A stretch of DNA of 64,000 bases from NCBI RefSeq assembly GCF_902769175.1, contig NZ_CACXNW010000002.1, forward strand, positions 1 to 64,000, in the 5' to 3' direction. How positions within the stretch are numbered: position 1 is the first letter of the stretch; each line of letters begins with the position of its first letter. The notes beneath the pieces are model-generated. The model was not told the origin of the DNA and did not search any database. It saw only the letters and a list, made by a program, of their open reading frames with translations. Below are positions 49,230 to 59,151 of this stretch, piece by piece. The translations under genes and the position numbers were made by a program. The stretch comes from an uncultured Methanobrevibacter sp. (GTDB lineage Archaea; Methanobacteriota; Methanobacteria; Methanobacteriales; Methanobacteriaceae).

Positions 49230-49850
49230 ATGGGATTGACTTCTCTCTTTTTTGAAGTTGAAAACAAGAATGTTTTCATTTTAGGCACTGGCGAAGTGGC
49301 TACTAGAAGAGCACATCGCTTTTTAGATAAAGGTGCCAATGTCATTTTAGCAGGAAATTCAATTGATGATGAATTAACTAAAAAAGGTGCCATATTAACA
49401 CCCTTAAAAGACCTTGAGGATATGGTTAAATGGAGCGACATAGTGATTACCGCAAGCGGTGATGAAAAGCTATGCGAATACATAGCATCAATCAGTCAAG
49501 GAAAACTAATAAACCGAGCAGACAAGCCAGAAAAGGGAAATATAATAGCACCAACTACTTTTTTAATAGATGATATAGAAATATCAATTTATACAAATGG
49601 GCAAAGTCCTTTAATGGCAAGAGAATTGAGAAAGAAAATCCAATCCATAATCACTGAAGAGGATATTTTAGAAATAAAGCTTCAAGACTATGCAAGAAAA
49701 CTCTTAAAAGAAAAAATAGATGAGCAAAAGCTAAGAAAAGATTATCTGGAAAGCATTCTAAATAATGAAGAAATAAGGATTTGCTTAAAGGAAAATAAAT
49801 TAGACGAAGCTAAGAAACTTGCTGAAAACCTCATAAACTCTGAGCTATAA
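49230..49850 (+). CDS. Precorrin-2 dehydrogenase (siroheme synthase N-terminal type)
   Basis: NAD-dependent oxidation of precorrin-2 to sirohydrochlorin, the branch point for F430, siroheme and cobamides. The Rossmann start is FEVENKNVFILGTGEVATRR, followed by VITASGDEKLCEYI and the Met8-type second domain (SPLMARELRKKIQSII). The 206 residues match the stand-alone enzyme without the CysG methyltransferase part. hemA follows after 45 bases. Confidence 0.92.
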   Translation: MGLTSLFFEVENKNVFILGTGEVATRRAHRFLDKGANVILAGNSIDDELTKKGAILTPLKDLEDMVKWSDIVITASGDEKLCEYIASISQGKLINRADKPEKGNIIAPTTFLIDDIEISIYTNGQSPLMARELRKKIQSIITEEDILEIKLQDYARKLLKEKIDEQKLRKDYLESILNNEEIRICLKENKLDEAKKLAENLINSEL

Positions 49851-49895
49851 AAAAATATTTACTTAACTTATCAAAAAAATAAAGGAGAATCAAAA

Positions 49896-51098
49896 TTGAT
49901 AATCAATATACGTGTAGACCATACTCTTGCAGATATAGAAACTATGGAAAAAGTTTCAAAAGACTTAAAAAAATTGTTTTCTGCAATAAAAGAAGAAATA
50001 GACATAAAAGAATATATTGAAATCAATACATGCAATAGATATGAATATTTCCTTTATACAGATGATTGCAAAGACTTGGACTTGGATTGTGAAAACAAAT
50101 ATATCATAATTCAGTATAATGACGATGCAGTATTGCATTTATTCAGAATGACTTCAGGTCTTGAATCCATGATTATCGGCGAAGACCAAATCTTAGGCCA
50201 AGTTAAGGATTCCAAAAGGAAAAGCGAAAGGGAAGGCCATTGCGGCAAGAAATTAGATGCTGTCTTTACAAAGGCAATTCATGTTGGCCAAGTTGTAAGA
50301 AACAAGACCAAAATCAATCAAGGATCAATCTCAATCGGTTCTGCAGCAGTTGACCTTGCAGAAGAGCATCTTGGAGATTTGCAGGACAAGCATGTTCTTG
50401 TAATAGGTGCAGGTAAGATGGGAACCCTTGTAGCAAAGGCATTAGCTGAAAAGAACTTGAAAGCCATTTTTGTTGCAAACAGAACATATTATAAAGCAAT
50501 TAAATTAGCTGAGGAACTTGATGGAGAAGCAATTCTTTTTGATAATTTAGAAGAAAAATTGACTAATGCAGATCTTGTAATAAGTTCCACAGGTGCACCT
50601 CACCCAATTGTAAATAAAGAAAGATTATTAAGGGTATTTAATGAAAAGATACCTGAAAAAATGATTTTCATCGATATTGCAAATCCAAGAGACATTGAAG
50701 AGGATGTTAAAGAATTAGGAATTGACTTGTTCAACATTGATGATTTAAGAGGCATTGCAGAAAAAAATAAAAAGCTTCGTGAAAAGGAAGTTATAGAAGC
50801 GGAAAAGATAATTGAAAATGAGTTTGATTTGCTTAAAGAATCCTTCAATTTAATTGAAATAAATGCATTACTTGGTAGTTTAAGAGAGTCTATGGAAGAG
50901 ATAAGACAACGTGAGAGTCAAAAAGGTATAGTTAAACTAAATAAGGTAGATGCAAAGGATATAAAAACCATAGATAAGATGACTAAGTCAATTGTCAATA
51001 AGATATTTTATGACATTTCCGAAAACATTAGAAAAACTGCAAAAAACAATGACGAAGAGTTCATAAGAATATGTGAAACTATTTTAAAAGTAGATTAA
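49896..51098 (+). CDS. hemA: Glutamyl-tRNA reductase, TTG start
   Basis: First committed enzyme of tetrapyrrole synthesis, reducing glutamyl-tRNA to glutamate-1-semialdehyde. It carries the catalytic cysteine in EINTCNRYEYF, SGLESMIIGEDQILGQVK, SIGSAAVDLAEEHLG, the NADPH-site VLVIGAGKMG and a C-terminal dimerisation helix. The start is TTG with AAAGGAGAATCAAAA upstream. The 400 residues are normal. Confidence 0.96.
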   Translation: MIINIRVDHTLADIETMEKVSKDLKKLFSAIKEEIDIKEYIEINTCNRYEYFLYTDDCKDLDLDCENKYIIIQYNDDAVLHLFRMTSGLESMIIGEDQILGQVKDSKRKSEREGHCGKKLDAVFTKAIHVGQVVRNKTKINQGSISIGSAAVDLAEEHLGDLQDKHVLVIGAGKMGTLVAKALAEKNLKAIFVANRTYYKAIKLAEELDGEAILFDNLEEKLTNADLVISSTGAPHPIVNKERLLRVFNEKIPEKMIFIDIANPRDIEEDVKELGIDLFNIDDLRGIAEKNKKLREKEVIEAEKIIENEFDLLKESFNLIEINALLGSLRESMEEIRQRESQKGIVKLNKVDAKDIKTIDKMTKSIVNKIFYDISENIRKTAKNNDEEFIRICETILKVD

Positions 51099-51226
51099 GA
51101 TTAAAACTTTAAAAAAAAAGTGATTTTAGAAATAGATCAATAAAAGATTAAAAAAAAAAGCAAAAAAAGGCCAAAAAGGTCAAAAAGGCTAAAAAACTAT
51201 TTTAAAAATTATTAAAAGAGAATGTT

Positions 51227-52363
51227 TTATTCAAACATTCCTTTAACTTCTTCTTTTTTATATTTATTTAACTTTAATGCAAAATAAACATCATCCAATG
51301 TTACTGTTTCCTTATCATTGATGATTGCATTATGGAGAGCTGTTTTCAATATTTTTTCCTTAATGTCTCTGCCAGACATCCTTTTGGAAAGCTTGACTAA
51401 TTTTTCAATGTCCAAATCATAGTTTAATGGATAAGTGTTAAGATTCAATTGGATGATTTCCCTTCTTTCAATATCATTTGGCAATTTAAATTCAATTTCC
51501 TCTTCAAAACGACTTCTAATTGCAAAATCAATAGTTGAAGGATTATTGGTTGCTGCAATAGTTACTACACCATCATTTGGATTGATTCCATCCATTTCAG
51601 TTAAAAGGGAATTTACAATTTCAGATACATCTCCCCTTAATGATTGGAATGACCTATGCAATGCAATAGCATCAATCTCATCAATAAAAATCAGAGACGG
51701 AGCTGACTTCAAAGCAGTTTCATACAATTCATGAATCTTGGTTGCTGCATCTCCAACATGGTCTCCAATCAAGGATGTGGCCTTGACTAAAAATAAGTTA
51801 ATGTTCAATTCATTTGACAACGCCTTTGCAAGCATGGTTTTTCCAGTTCCAGGAAGACCATAGAACAAAACATTCTTAGGAGCCCAATTGCCGAATTTCT
51901 CAGGGTCTTGAAGATACTTGTAAATCAGCTTTGATTTCTTTTTGGCATTTTCCTGACCTACTACATCATCAAAGAAAACATTGGATTTGACTCTTTTTAC
52001 ATTATCAGTCTTTTCTTCATCATTAGTGATTATTGTTATGGAAGTGTTTTCTCCGATAATGGAATCTTCAGGATATGCAGTAATGATCTTAAATGCAAAG
52101 TCTGGAATGATCTTTTGATCAAAAAGATAAGAACCTGTCTTTACACTTGTTCCTCCCCATTGATCTATTGCATACTGTTCAAAAAGAACCTTATCGGATA
52201 TCTCTAAATTATGCCCTTCCAAAAGACCAAAATTAAATGGATAACCTGCAGTTTCCAATACAAGAACTTTAGTTTCATTCTCAACCAAATTAGGTTTATT
52301 TATAATGGAAACTTCGGATTTCTTTTTATTTGAACTTTTATTTTCAGATTTCACATTTATCAC
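51227..52363 (-). CDS. AAA-family ATPase (proteasomal/CDC48-like core), archaeal type
   Basis: One AAA domain: Walker A GLPGTGKT (residues 169-176), Walker B LIFIDEIDA (224-232), sensor 1 TIAATNNP, an arginine-finger region (FAIRSRFEEEIEFKLP) and a C-terminal helical subdomain. A preceding domain of about 120 residues (LVLETAGYPFNFGLLEGHNL) is not a known protease or coiled-coil module, so this is neither PAN nor FtsH. Function is unknown; protein remodelling is the general expectation. Gene is convergent with hemA. Confidence 0.85.
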   Translation of the reverse strand: MINVKSENKSSNKKKSEVSIINKPNLVENETKVLVLETAGYPFNFGLLEGHNLEISDKVLFEQYAIDQWGGTSVKTGSYLFDQKIIPDFAFKIITAYPEDSIIGENTSITIITNDEEKTDNVKRVKSNVFFDDVVGQENAKKKSKLIYKYLQDPEKFGNWAPKNVLFYGLPGTGKTMLAKALSNELNINLFLVKATSLIGDHVGDAATKIHELYETALKSAPSLIFIDEIDAIALHRSFQSLRGDVSEIVNSLLTEMDGINPNDGVVTIAATNNPSTIDFAIRSRFEEEIEFKLPNDIERREIIQLNLNTYPLNYDLDIEKLVKLSKRMSGRDIKEKILKTALHNAIINDKETVTLDDVYFALKLNKYKKEEVKGMFE

Positions 52364-52706
52364 ATCATTGTTAAAATTTAAATTGTTAACTGTTTAAAAT
52401 TTTAAATAAATTTTATTTAATTATTAGATTAATTATTATATTTCTAACCATATTTAAATATTTTCATTAAAGGAAATATTATAAAAAAATTATTTAAATA
52501 TGGAAAAAATGAAAAATAGAAAAAGATCCAATAGAATGAAATAATAATGGAAAAATAAAAGAATTAGAGAATAAATGAAAGAATAATATAAGAATAAAAT
52601 AATAAAAGAATAAGAAAAAATAAAAGAATAGAAAATAAATGAAACTATAAAAAAAATATGAATAAAATAAAAAGAATAGCAAACTATCCTTTTTTTTAAA
52701 AAAAAA
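52364..52706. other. A-rich intergenic region
   Basis: Downstream of the adhesin stop codon (minus strand) there are imperfect short repeats of AATAAAAGAATA and AAAATAAATGAA (about 52,550-52,660), U-rich in that transcript. The right-hand start of the AAA gene has TATA-like sequence near 52,420. Nothing else was seen. Confidence 0.45.
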
Positions 52707-55290
52707 CTATCTTATAATCAATTTAGCTGTTTTGTTAATGCTTGAATATGTACTATCCCCCGCATATTTAGCTGTGAAAGTGTAAGTTCCCTTTTTAGTT
52801 AAACTTACATTAACTGTTGCAACTCCTTTTGAATTTGTTTTTGCAGAGTATGTTTTTCCATTAAGGGTGAAAGTGACCTTCTTATTAGGAATTAATGTTC
52901 CTTTGTTTGATTTAAAGGTTGCAGACAATGTTTTTGTCTTTGCACTTGCAGTATAGGATTTGCTAGGAACTGTTAAGCTTGGTGTTTGTGTTTTTACATC
53001 GATTTTTGCAACAACAAAGGATGCATTGTAGCTGTCATTTCCAAGGAAGCAGATTGCAAAGGTGTAAACTCCTTTGTAACCAAGGTTGATTTGAAGTTGT
53101 GCATAACCCTCTCCATCAGTAACAATTCCATCCTCATAATCGTAAACTACACCGTTAAATCCGATTTTCATTGGAACATTTGGCAATGGATTGTCATCCT
53201 CATCCACTAATCTCCATTTGAAGAATTCTCCAACACGACCATCGTTGTTATAGTCTATAGCAGTGGTATATAAATTTTCAAAAATGATTTTAGTCCCTTT
53301 TCTTAATCCAGGATTTTGATAGAAAACAGCCAATTTATCACTAACACTCAAACCATTATTATCAGTATAGTTAACTATGATGGTACTGTCATCAGAGATA
53401 GTTAAATTAGCCTTTCCTTCATCATCTGTTTGCAAGCTAGATTTTTCACCATTGACTATTGCTTCAACATTTGCATGGACTATAGGATTGCCATCTAAGT
53501 CTTTAAGATCAATGAAAACAGTATTCCTTTCTACACTGACATTTATGGTGGCATTTACTACAAGAGGTTTTTCCATTACTTTGAATTCATAAAGGGCAGT
53601 AGAGGTTTTATATAAATCATCTCCAATGAAACTTGCCACAATACTATAATTGCCTGCTCTTAAACCACTGAGAATTCTGGAATCATAAGACATTACAGTA
53701 TAATTAAGGACAAATGGATTTAAAGAGCCTAATTCACATAAACTAACATTGAATAACTTGTTTAATAAACTATTGTTTAAATCAGTTATCTTAACGTTTA
53801 TCTTAGCATCTTGTCCATAGACAATATCCATTACATCGATTTGAATTTTGGTATTTGTGTATACGGTAAAAGGAATTGAATCAGTAGTGTATGAATCATA
53901 TCTGTCGGTTCCATTGTAAACAAAGTAAATGGCATGAACTCCTATGCTGTCACAGACATATGAATAATTTTCACCAATATGTGTTGTACCTACTTTTACA
54001 TTATCTGCATAGACATCAAGGTCACAGGTAAAACCAGAGTCTAGACTGTAAACCTCAAATACTGCAGATTGACCTATTTCCACATTATTTTCATTAAGAT
54101 TAACTATAATAACAGGATTTATCTTATTGACTCTGATATGAACAGTTTCAGTAGTGAAATTATTGTATATGGCATTGCCAGCATATACAAAGTAAAGGGA
54201 ATGATCCCCTACATCCATACCGGTGAAAGTGAAAGTCTCATTAATGTTTACTGTACCCACTTTTTCATCATCTACATAAACATCAAGAATTGCAGAATCA
54301 AGAGTGTCATTAGCATTAAAAGTCAAATGAGATTCCTCATCGATTGAGATGTCATCATCATCCACATTGCCAGTTATATTGACATCCCTTTTAGTTGCAT
54401 TGACTGTAATGACAGATGATTCTGCAGGAGTGTAATTCTCATTTCCTGCAAAAACTGCTTTGATGTTATAACTGCCTTCACCTAAAGCATAAAAGGAAAG
54501 AAGCACCTTTACATTAAAATCACCCTTATAAACATCATTGATATAAAGGCTTATGTTTATATCATCTACAGGTCCGTCTAAAGAACTTGCATTAAAGATA
54601 AGTTGTACTTGCTCTTCAACTTTTATATCATATTTTTGAGCAGCAATTTCTAAAAACAATGGCTTTCTATGGGCATATGTGACAGTAAGCTCTTTAGTGG
54701 CAGGATTATAAAATTGATTTCCTCCATAAACGAATTTAATCGTATTCTTGCCAAGAGCTAAATTCTCAACAGTGATAGGATATTCATCATCATCAACAAT
54801 GTATTTCTGTACAAAGCGGTCATTGAGATAAAGGTCCACATCACAAAGAACATAAGGACTTTCTCCATCAAATACTCCAATAGTTAAATTTACCTATTCT
54901 CATCTACAATAGCAGGGCAATTAACAATAATCTCAACATCATCAGGGTCATCATTTAAAATATAATCATCTGAATTTTCACTTAGATTTTTATTCTGATT
55001 TTCACTTAATGCATCAGTATCCTCATTAAATATATCATCTTCTGCAGACACAGATAATGGGCCATCATCCTCATTAAAGTCATCTTCCTCTGCAGAGACA
55101 GTTAATGCATCAGCATCCTCATTTAAAATCTCTTCATTTGAAGTGCTGATTAAATCAGTTTTCAAATCCTCAGGTGAAGAAATAGAATTATCTGCACTTA
55201 AGTCGCTTGCTGCAGATACCATTGCAATACTTAAAAAGAATATTAAAAGCATTGACAGTAACATCATTCTTTTATTAAAGCATTCCTCAT
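52707..55290 (-). pseudogene. Adhesin-like protein with Ig-like repeats, two frameshifts
   Basis: The rebuilt protein has about 861 residues. The best start is the ATG at 55288-55290 with GGGGGGATAAA before it, but this frame ends after nine codons. Adding one A to the AAAA at about 55,275 restores MRNALIKRMMLLSMLLIFFL and the signal peptide. A second one-base gap near 54,888 separates CPAIVDEN from VNLTIGVFDGESPYVL. An acidic serine-rich linker precedes about six Ig-like domains (repeated VYAGNxxYNNFTT, YVDDEKVGTVNI, SYVCDSIGVHAIYFVYNG patterns) and a last domain ending STYSSINKTAKLIIR. No wall-anchor motif or C-terminal membrane segment is visible. Confidence 0.8.
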
Positions 55291-55315
55291 TTTATCCCCC
55301 CAAAAGATTAAATGG

Positions 55316-56152
55316 TTAAATTAAAGTATCATAAAGCTGCTTCATTCGTAAAGCATCCTGATCTATCAAAGGTGTTTCACAAATGATAGTGGCTTTCCAA
55401 TCGTTTTCAATTAAATTCAATAGAAGATCCTTAATGTGAGGACCATATTCATCATCTTCAGCTAAAGTATGGTGCTTTTTTTCACCTTTGTCAGTATATT
55501 CAATTGTAGTGAAATGACAATGCAATCTATCAATATCCAAATTGTCTTCAAGTTTTGAAAAGATGCAATTGTAATCTTCCTTTTTATTTAAAATTCCCCT
55601 TCCTCTCGCATGAACATGAGCAAAATCAATAGTCGGCTCAAAATGGTCAAAGCTTGCACACATTTCAATGATTTCGTCAACATTTCCTAACTGGGAACGT
55701 TTCCCAGATGTTTCAGGTGCAAAAGTGAAATTTTCTATTCCCTCTTCTTCACACCTTTCCAAAAGTCTTGCATAAGTCTTTTTAGCCAAATCCATACAGA
55801 CTTCAGGCTTTCTGCTGGAATAAAAACCAGGGTGGAATGCAAGCCTATAAGCTCCCATGAATTCCCCAACCTTTGCAGATTGAACTAGCCTTTCAATGGA
55901 AGAATCAATTTTTTCCTCTTCTTTAGAGCATACATTGATATAATATGGGCAATGCATTGACATTAAAACGCCATATTCATCAGCACAGTCTCTAAGCTTA
56001 AGTGCAGAGGATTCTCCTATTCTAACCCCATATGTTGATTGGTATTCAAAAGCGTACAATCCAAGAGGGCCTAAGAACTTAGGAGATTCAAATGCCTTTC
56101 CATTAAAATCAATTGGTTTTCCAGCTGGACCAAAAATAACATTATCTTTCAT
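55316..56152 (-). CDS. TIM-barrel protein of the endonuclease IV / sugar isomerase superfamily
   Basis: A 278-residue AP-endonuclease-2-type barrel. Zinc-ligand motifs are visible: SMHCPYYIN, RLAFHPGFYSS, FAPETSGKRSQLG, PTIDFAHVHARG, HCHFTTIEY and a final ATIICETPL. The pattern fits endonuclease IV (Nfo) better than xylose isomerases. It is shorter and more divergent than bacterial Nfo, so DNA repair is likely but not certain. The ATG has GGTGTTTTT upstream. Confidence 0.8.
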   Translation of the reverse strand: MKDNVIFGPAGKPIDFNGKAFESPKFLGPLGLYAFEYQSTYGVRIGESSALKLRDCADEYGVLMSMHCPYYINVCSKEEEKIDSSIERLVQSAKVGEFMGAYRLAFHPGFYSSRKPEVCMDLAKKTYARLLERCEEEGIENFTFAPETSGKRSQLGNVDEIIEMCASFDHFEPTIDFAHVHARGRGILNKKEDYNCIFSKLEDNLDIDRLHCHFTTIEYTDKGEKKHHTLAEDDEYGPHIKDLLLNLIENDWKATIICETPLIDQDALRMKQLYDTLI

Positions 56153-56308
56153 AAAAACACCATAAACAGTAAGTATGATAAAAATACTTCATAAATCTTG
56201 AATAATTCAAGACAATGAAATAAATTAAAAAAATATTAAAAAAATAAATTAAAAGATAAAAAAAGAAGAAATTAAATAGAAATTCCTATTTAATTTAAAA
56301 TGATTGAT

Positions 56309-57325
56309 TTAAAAAATTCCCATTGCCTTATTGGTTTTAGCAATGGATTTTTCATTGTCAGATTCCATTTCCAACATTGCACGAATAGCATCTACATTTT
56401 CAGGGACTACATCAGATTCTTGGTGTACCGCTTGCATGTAGAACAATTCATTGTCAACAACGTTTATGGATTCTTTCCATACTGGAATCTCATATAAATC
56501 GTTTCTGCTTCTTCCTAAATCTTTAGCATATTCCATAAGAGCTGCAGTTGAGTCTAAGCCAGCTGCTGCTTCAACCACCATAACTCTGGAACGTTTCTCA
56601 AGGACGTCAATGACTTCATCATTGGTGACTTCATTGCCAATTTCAACCATAAGGTTGTGTTGGTGCATTAAAGTGGTAGGAACAAGTAAAGCCATAGTAG
56701 TTACATCAATGCCTTTCATTACAGTCTGTACATCAGGACCGTGGTGAGAAGGCACTTTTGGAGGGTTAGGAACAATAGCGTTAATAGGACCTTTCTTAAC
56801 TTCAGATGGGTCAGATCCTCTTCTAACCATTACAGCACGAACCTTTTTAATATCCACTAATGGATTAAGGGTGTGTAAAGTACGGGTTAAACCAGTGGTG
56901 TTACAGGATACTACTCTAGCATAGTCAGCACCAAATGAATCATCATAGTTAGAGAAGGAGTTAAATGACAATCCAGTTAATTCATGATCTTCTCCACCTT
57001 GGTAAATAGCTTTTACACCAGCTTTCTTATACATTTCAAGGTTTTGAGGACCGATGTTTCCTGGAGTACAGTCAACTACAATGTCCGCTTCTTGAACCAT
57101 ATCTTCAACAGTACCTGCAATTTCAATTCCTGCTTCCTTAAAGAGATTTTCTCTTTCAGGAATTCCAATGTATAAAGGATAACCTTTTTCTTCCACTGCA
57201 GTTTTTGCTTCAAAGTTTGGTCTGGTCTTACTTACACCAATAATTTTCATATCATCTTGAGCAGCTACAGCATCAGCCACTCTTTTACCAATAGTTCCAA
57301 ATCCATTAATAGCTACAGATTTCAT
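56309..57325 (-). CDS. gap: Glyceraldehyde-3-phosphate dehydrogenase, archaeal type
   Basis: NAD(P)-dependent phosphorylating enzyme of the archaeal (type II) class. It has [16 protein letters not shown] at the N-terminus, the catalytic cysteine C141 in [30 protein letters not shown] and [17 protein letters not shown]. The 338 residues are normal. With pgk and tpiA, three central triose enzymes are encoded in this window. Confidence 0.96.
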   Translation of the reverse strand: MKSVAINGFGTIGKRVADAVAAQDDMKIIGVSKTRPNFEAKTAVEEKGYPLYIGIPERENLFKEAGIEIAGTVEDMVQEADIVVDCTPGNIGPQNLEMYKKAGVKAIYQGGEDHELTGLSFNSFSNYDDSFGADYARVVSCNTTGLTRTLHTLNPLVDIKKVRAVMVRRGSDPSEVKKGPINAIVPNPPKVPSHHGPDVQTVMKGIDVTTMALLVPTTLMHQHNLMVEIGNEVTNDEVIDVLEKRSRVMVVEAAAGLDSTAALMEYAKDLGRSRNDLYEIPVWKESINVVDNELFYMQAVHQESDVVPENVDAIRAMLEMESDNEKSIAKTNKAMGIF

Positions 57326-57578
57326 TTTTAAACTTCCTTAATAGAATTAAATTTTGAAAAGCTAAAAATCATTTATAAAAAATGTTTTAAAACTTTAAAA
57401 TTTTTAAGTTATATAAAATTATAATTAATTGTTTAAAAGTTTTAACAACTTTAATTATATAATTTAAGTTTTATTATTTAATCTATATATAATTTAATAT
57501 TTAATCTACAATCCTTTTTAAAGAAATCAGTGTAAATAAATTAGTCCTATTTTAATTGATTTCCACCATTATAATATT

Positions 57579-57715
57579 AAAAAAAGGAAAAAATAAAAGA
57601 AAATAAAATAAAGTAAATGAAAACTAAAAAAAGGAAAAAATAAAAGAAAATAAAATAAAGTAAATGAAAACTAAAAAAAGGAAAAAATAAAAGAAAATTA
57701 AAAAAAAAGTAAATG
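57579..57715. repeat. 47-bp tandem repeat (2.9 copies) downstream of the membrane-anchored protein gene
   Basis: AAAAAAGGAAAAAATAAAAG, then AAAATAAAATAAAGTAAATG, recurs with period 47 (GG at about 57586, 57633 and 57680). It ends about 15 bases beyond the stop codon of the minus-strand gene and is U-rich in that transcript. The rest of the 400-base gap up to gap (57326-57578) shows only AT-rich sequence. Confidence 0.9.
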
Positions 57716-57731
57716 AAATAAAAAAGAAAAA

Positions 57732-58418
57732 TTAGAACACCCATTCCTGACTTTCAGGAGCTGAATGTTTCTTTCCTTCTTCATCAATATAATATTTAGT
57801 TCCATCGCTTCTGTGATGTATGTAAACATGACAGTCATATCCTGCCTTATCAGAAAGGTCTAAATCTTCTACCCATTCTGTAACCCCATTGTTATTAGAA
57901 CTGGAAGTGCTAGAAGCACTGGATGCAGAATGTTCTGCCTTAGTAATTGCCTTTGCAGTTACAGTGCCATTTCCAACAGCAACTTGTGTACTGTCATCAG
58001 TAGCCAATTTGACATCTGCACTATCCAACACATTTCCTTCCATATCATAAAGGGTTACAATTGCACGGTCAGGATATTTGGCAAATGAATCCTTGCTTTC
58101 ACATACAACGCTGCCATCAGAACCGACTGTTTTTGTAGACTTATCACCATCATTCAAGTTTTTTCCATCTCTGCTATATAGAATATCCACAGAGATGTTT
58201 TCATTAGAATGATTGGATCCTACATTTATAGTGCAAACAGTCTTTGCATCTAAAGAATGGTCTGTTGAAAAGCTAGCGTTTATAATATGCATAGGTTCTT
58301 TTTCTGCAAATAAATTCAAATCGCTGCCAGAATTCAAGTAAATGAATATGCCTATAACAAAAGTTGCACATAATAAGGCAACAACAATAATTATTGTTTT
58401 ATTATTATCTAATTCCAT
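57732..58418 (-). CDS. Membrane-anchored protein of unknown function
   Basis: A 228-residue protein with a short cytoplasmic N-terminus, one membrane segment (TIIIVVALLCATFVIGIFIY) and an extracellular Ig-like domain (MHIINASFSTDHSLDAKTVC, then VSVDILYSRDGK-like and AIVTLYDMEGNVLDSADVKL), a serine-rich linker (SASSASSTSSS) and a final charged aromatic segment (CHVYIHHRSDGTKYYIDEEG). The ATG at 58416-58418 has GGGGGTGAAAAAA upstream. Similar anchored Ig-like proteins are common in Methanobrevibacter; no function is assigned. Confidence 0.75.
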   Translation of the reverse strand: MELDNNKTIIIVVALLCATFVIGIFIYLNSGSDLNLFAEKEPMHIINASFSTDHSLDAKTVCTINVGSNHSNENISVDILYSRDGKNLNDGDKSTKTVGSDGSVVCESKDSFAKYPDRAIVTLYDMEGNVLDSADVKLATDDSTQVAVGNGTVTAKAITKAEHSASSASSTSSSNNNGVTEWVEDLDLSDKAGYDCHVYIHHRSDGTKYYIDEEGKKHSAPESQEWVF

Positions 58419-58564
58419 TTTTTTCACCCCCTAAAATATAAAATAAAAAAACTAAAAAACTAAAATATCTTATTTAAGAAATTTCTGATTAAAAAACTAA
58501 ATATCATATTTAAAAAATTTAGGATTAAAAAATTCAAAAATCTTAAAACCATTAAACATAGAAG

Positions 58565-59107
58565 TCATTCCAGTAAAACAATGCCATAACAGAAATAGCT
58601 GTCATTTTCCTTATCAATTCCTAAAATATCATATCCATTATTTTCTATTGTCTTATGAATGTCTACACCACAGGCTTCACCAGAGGGACGGGCCTGATTT
58701 GGATATTTGCATTCATCCAAATTGCATTCCTCTCCTTTTGAATGACAGATCATACATGGGCCTGCTCCCATTCCAAATGCCTTATAATATCCAAAGTGAG
58801 CACAAAGATTTTCAATATCACAGGATATCTTGCTTATTCCTCCAACATCATCTTCAATGGAAGCTAAACTGACCTGAAATAGGATTGCTGTTTTATATGA
58901 ATTCACCATACCTATAAACTCCTCAGCCTTAGGAGCGTAAGGGGGACATACAAGAGTTTTTCCATAATTAGGACAGCCAAATTGACATTTTAGTCTTGTC
59001 CATGGCTCAACCACAATGGTTTTTGTGTCAATGTATTTAAATTCAAAATTCTTATAATCCTTAGTTAAATCATTAATCTTAACTGACAATTCATCAAAAT
59101 CGATCAT
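58565..59107 (-). CDS. DUF2284 metal-binding protein
   Basis: A 180-residue cysteine-rich protein of the DUF2284 family, with CQFGCPNYGKTLVCPPYAP near residue 40 and a second cluster GAGPCMICHSKGEECNLDEC, then RPSGEACGVDIHKTIENN. The cysteine number suggests an iron-sulfur or zinc site. The function of the family is unknown. It starts with an ATG in the AT-rich gap after the peptidase gene. Confidence 0.85.
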   Translation of the reverse strand: MIDFDELSVKINDLTKDYKNFEFKYIDTKTIVVEPWTRLKCQFGCPNYGKTLVCPPYAPKAEEFIGMVNSYKTAILFQVSLASIEDDVGGISKISCDIENLCAHFGYYKAFGMGAGPCMICHSKGEECNLDECKYPNQARPSGEACGVDIHKTIENNGYDILGIDKENDSYFCYGIVLLE

Positions 59108-59151
59108 AAAACAACAACCTAAAACATTCTTAATTTTAAAATGAAAATCCC

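Noticed and set aside
51227-52363. Assignment of the AAA protein as proteasome-activating nucleotidase or FtsH
   Set aside because: It lacks the N-terminal coiled coil and HbYX-type C-terminus of PAN, and has neither the membrane segments nor the HEXXH protease site of FtsH.
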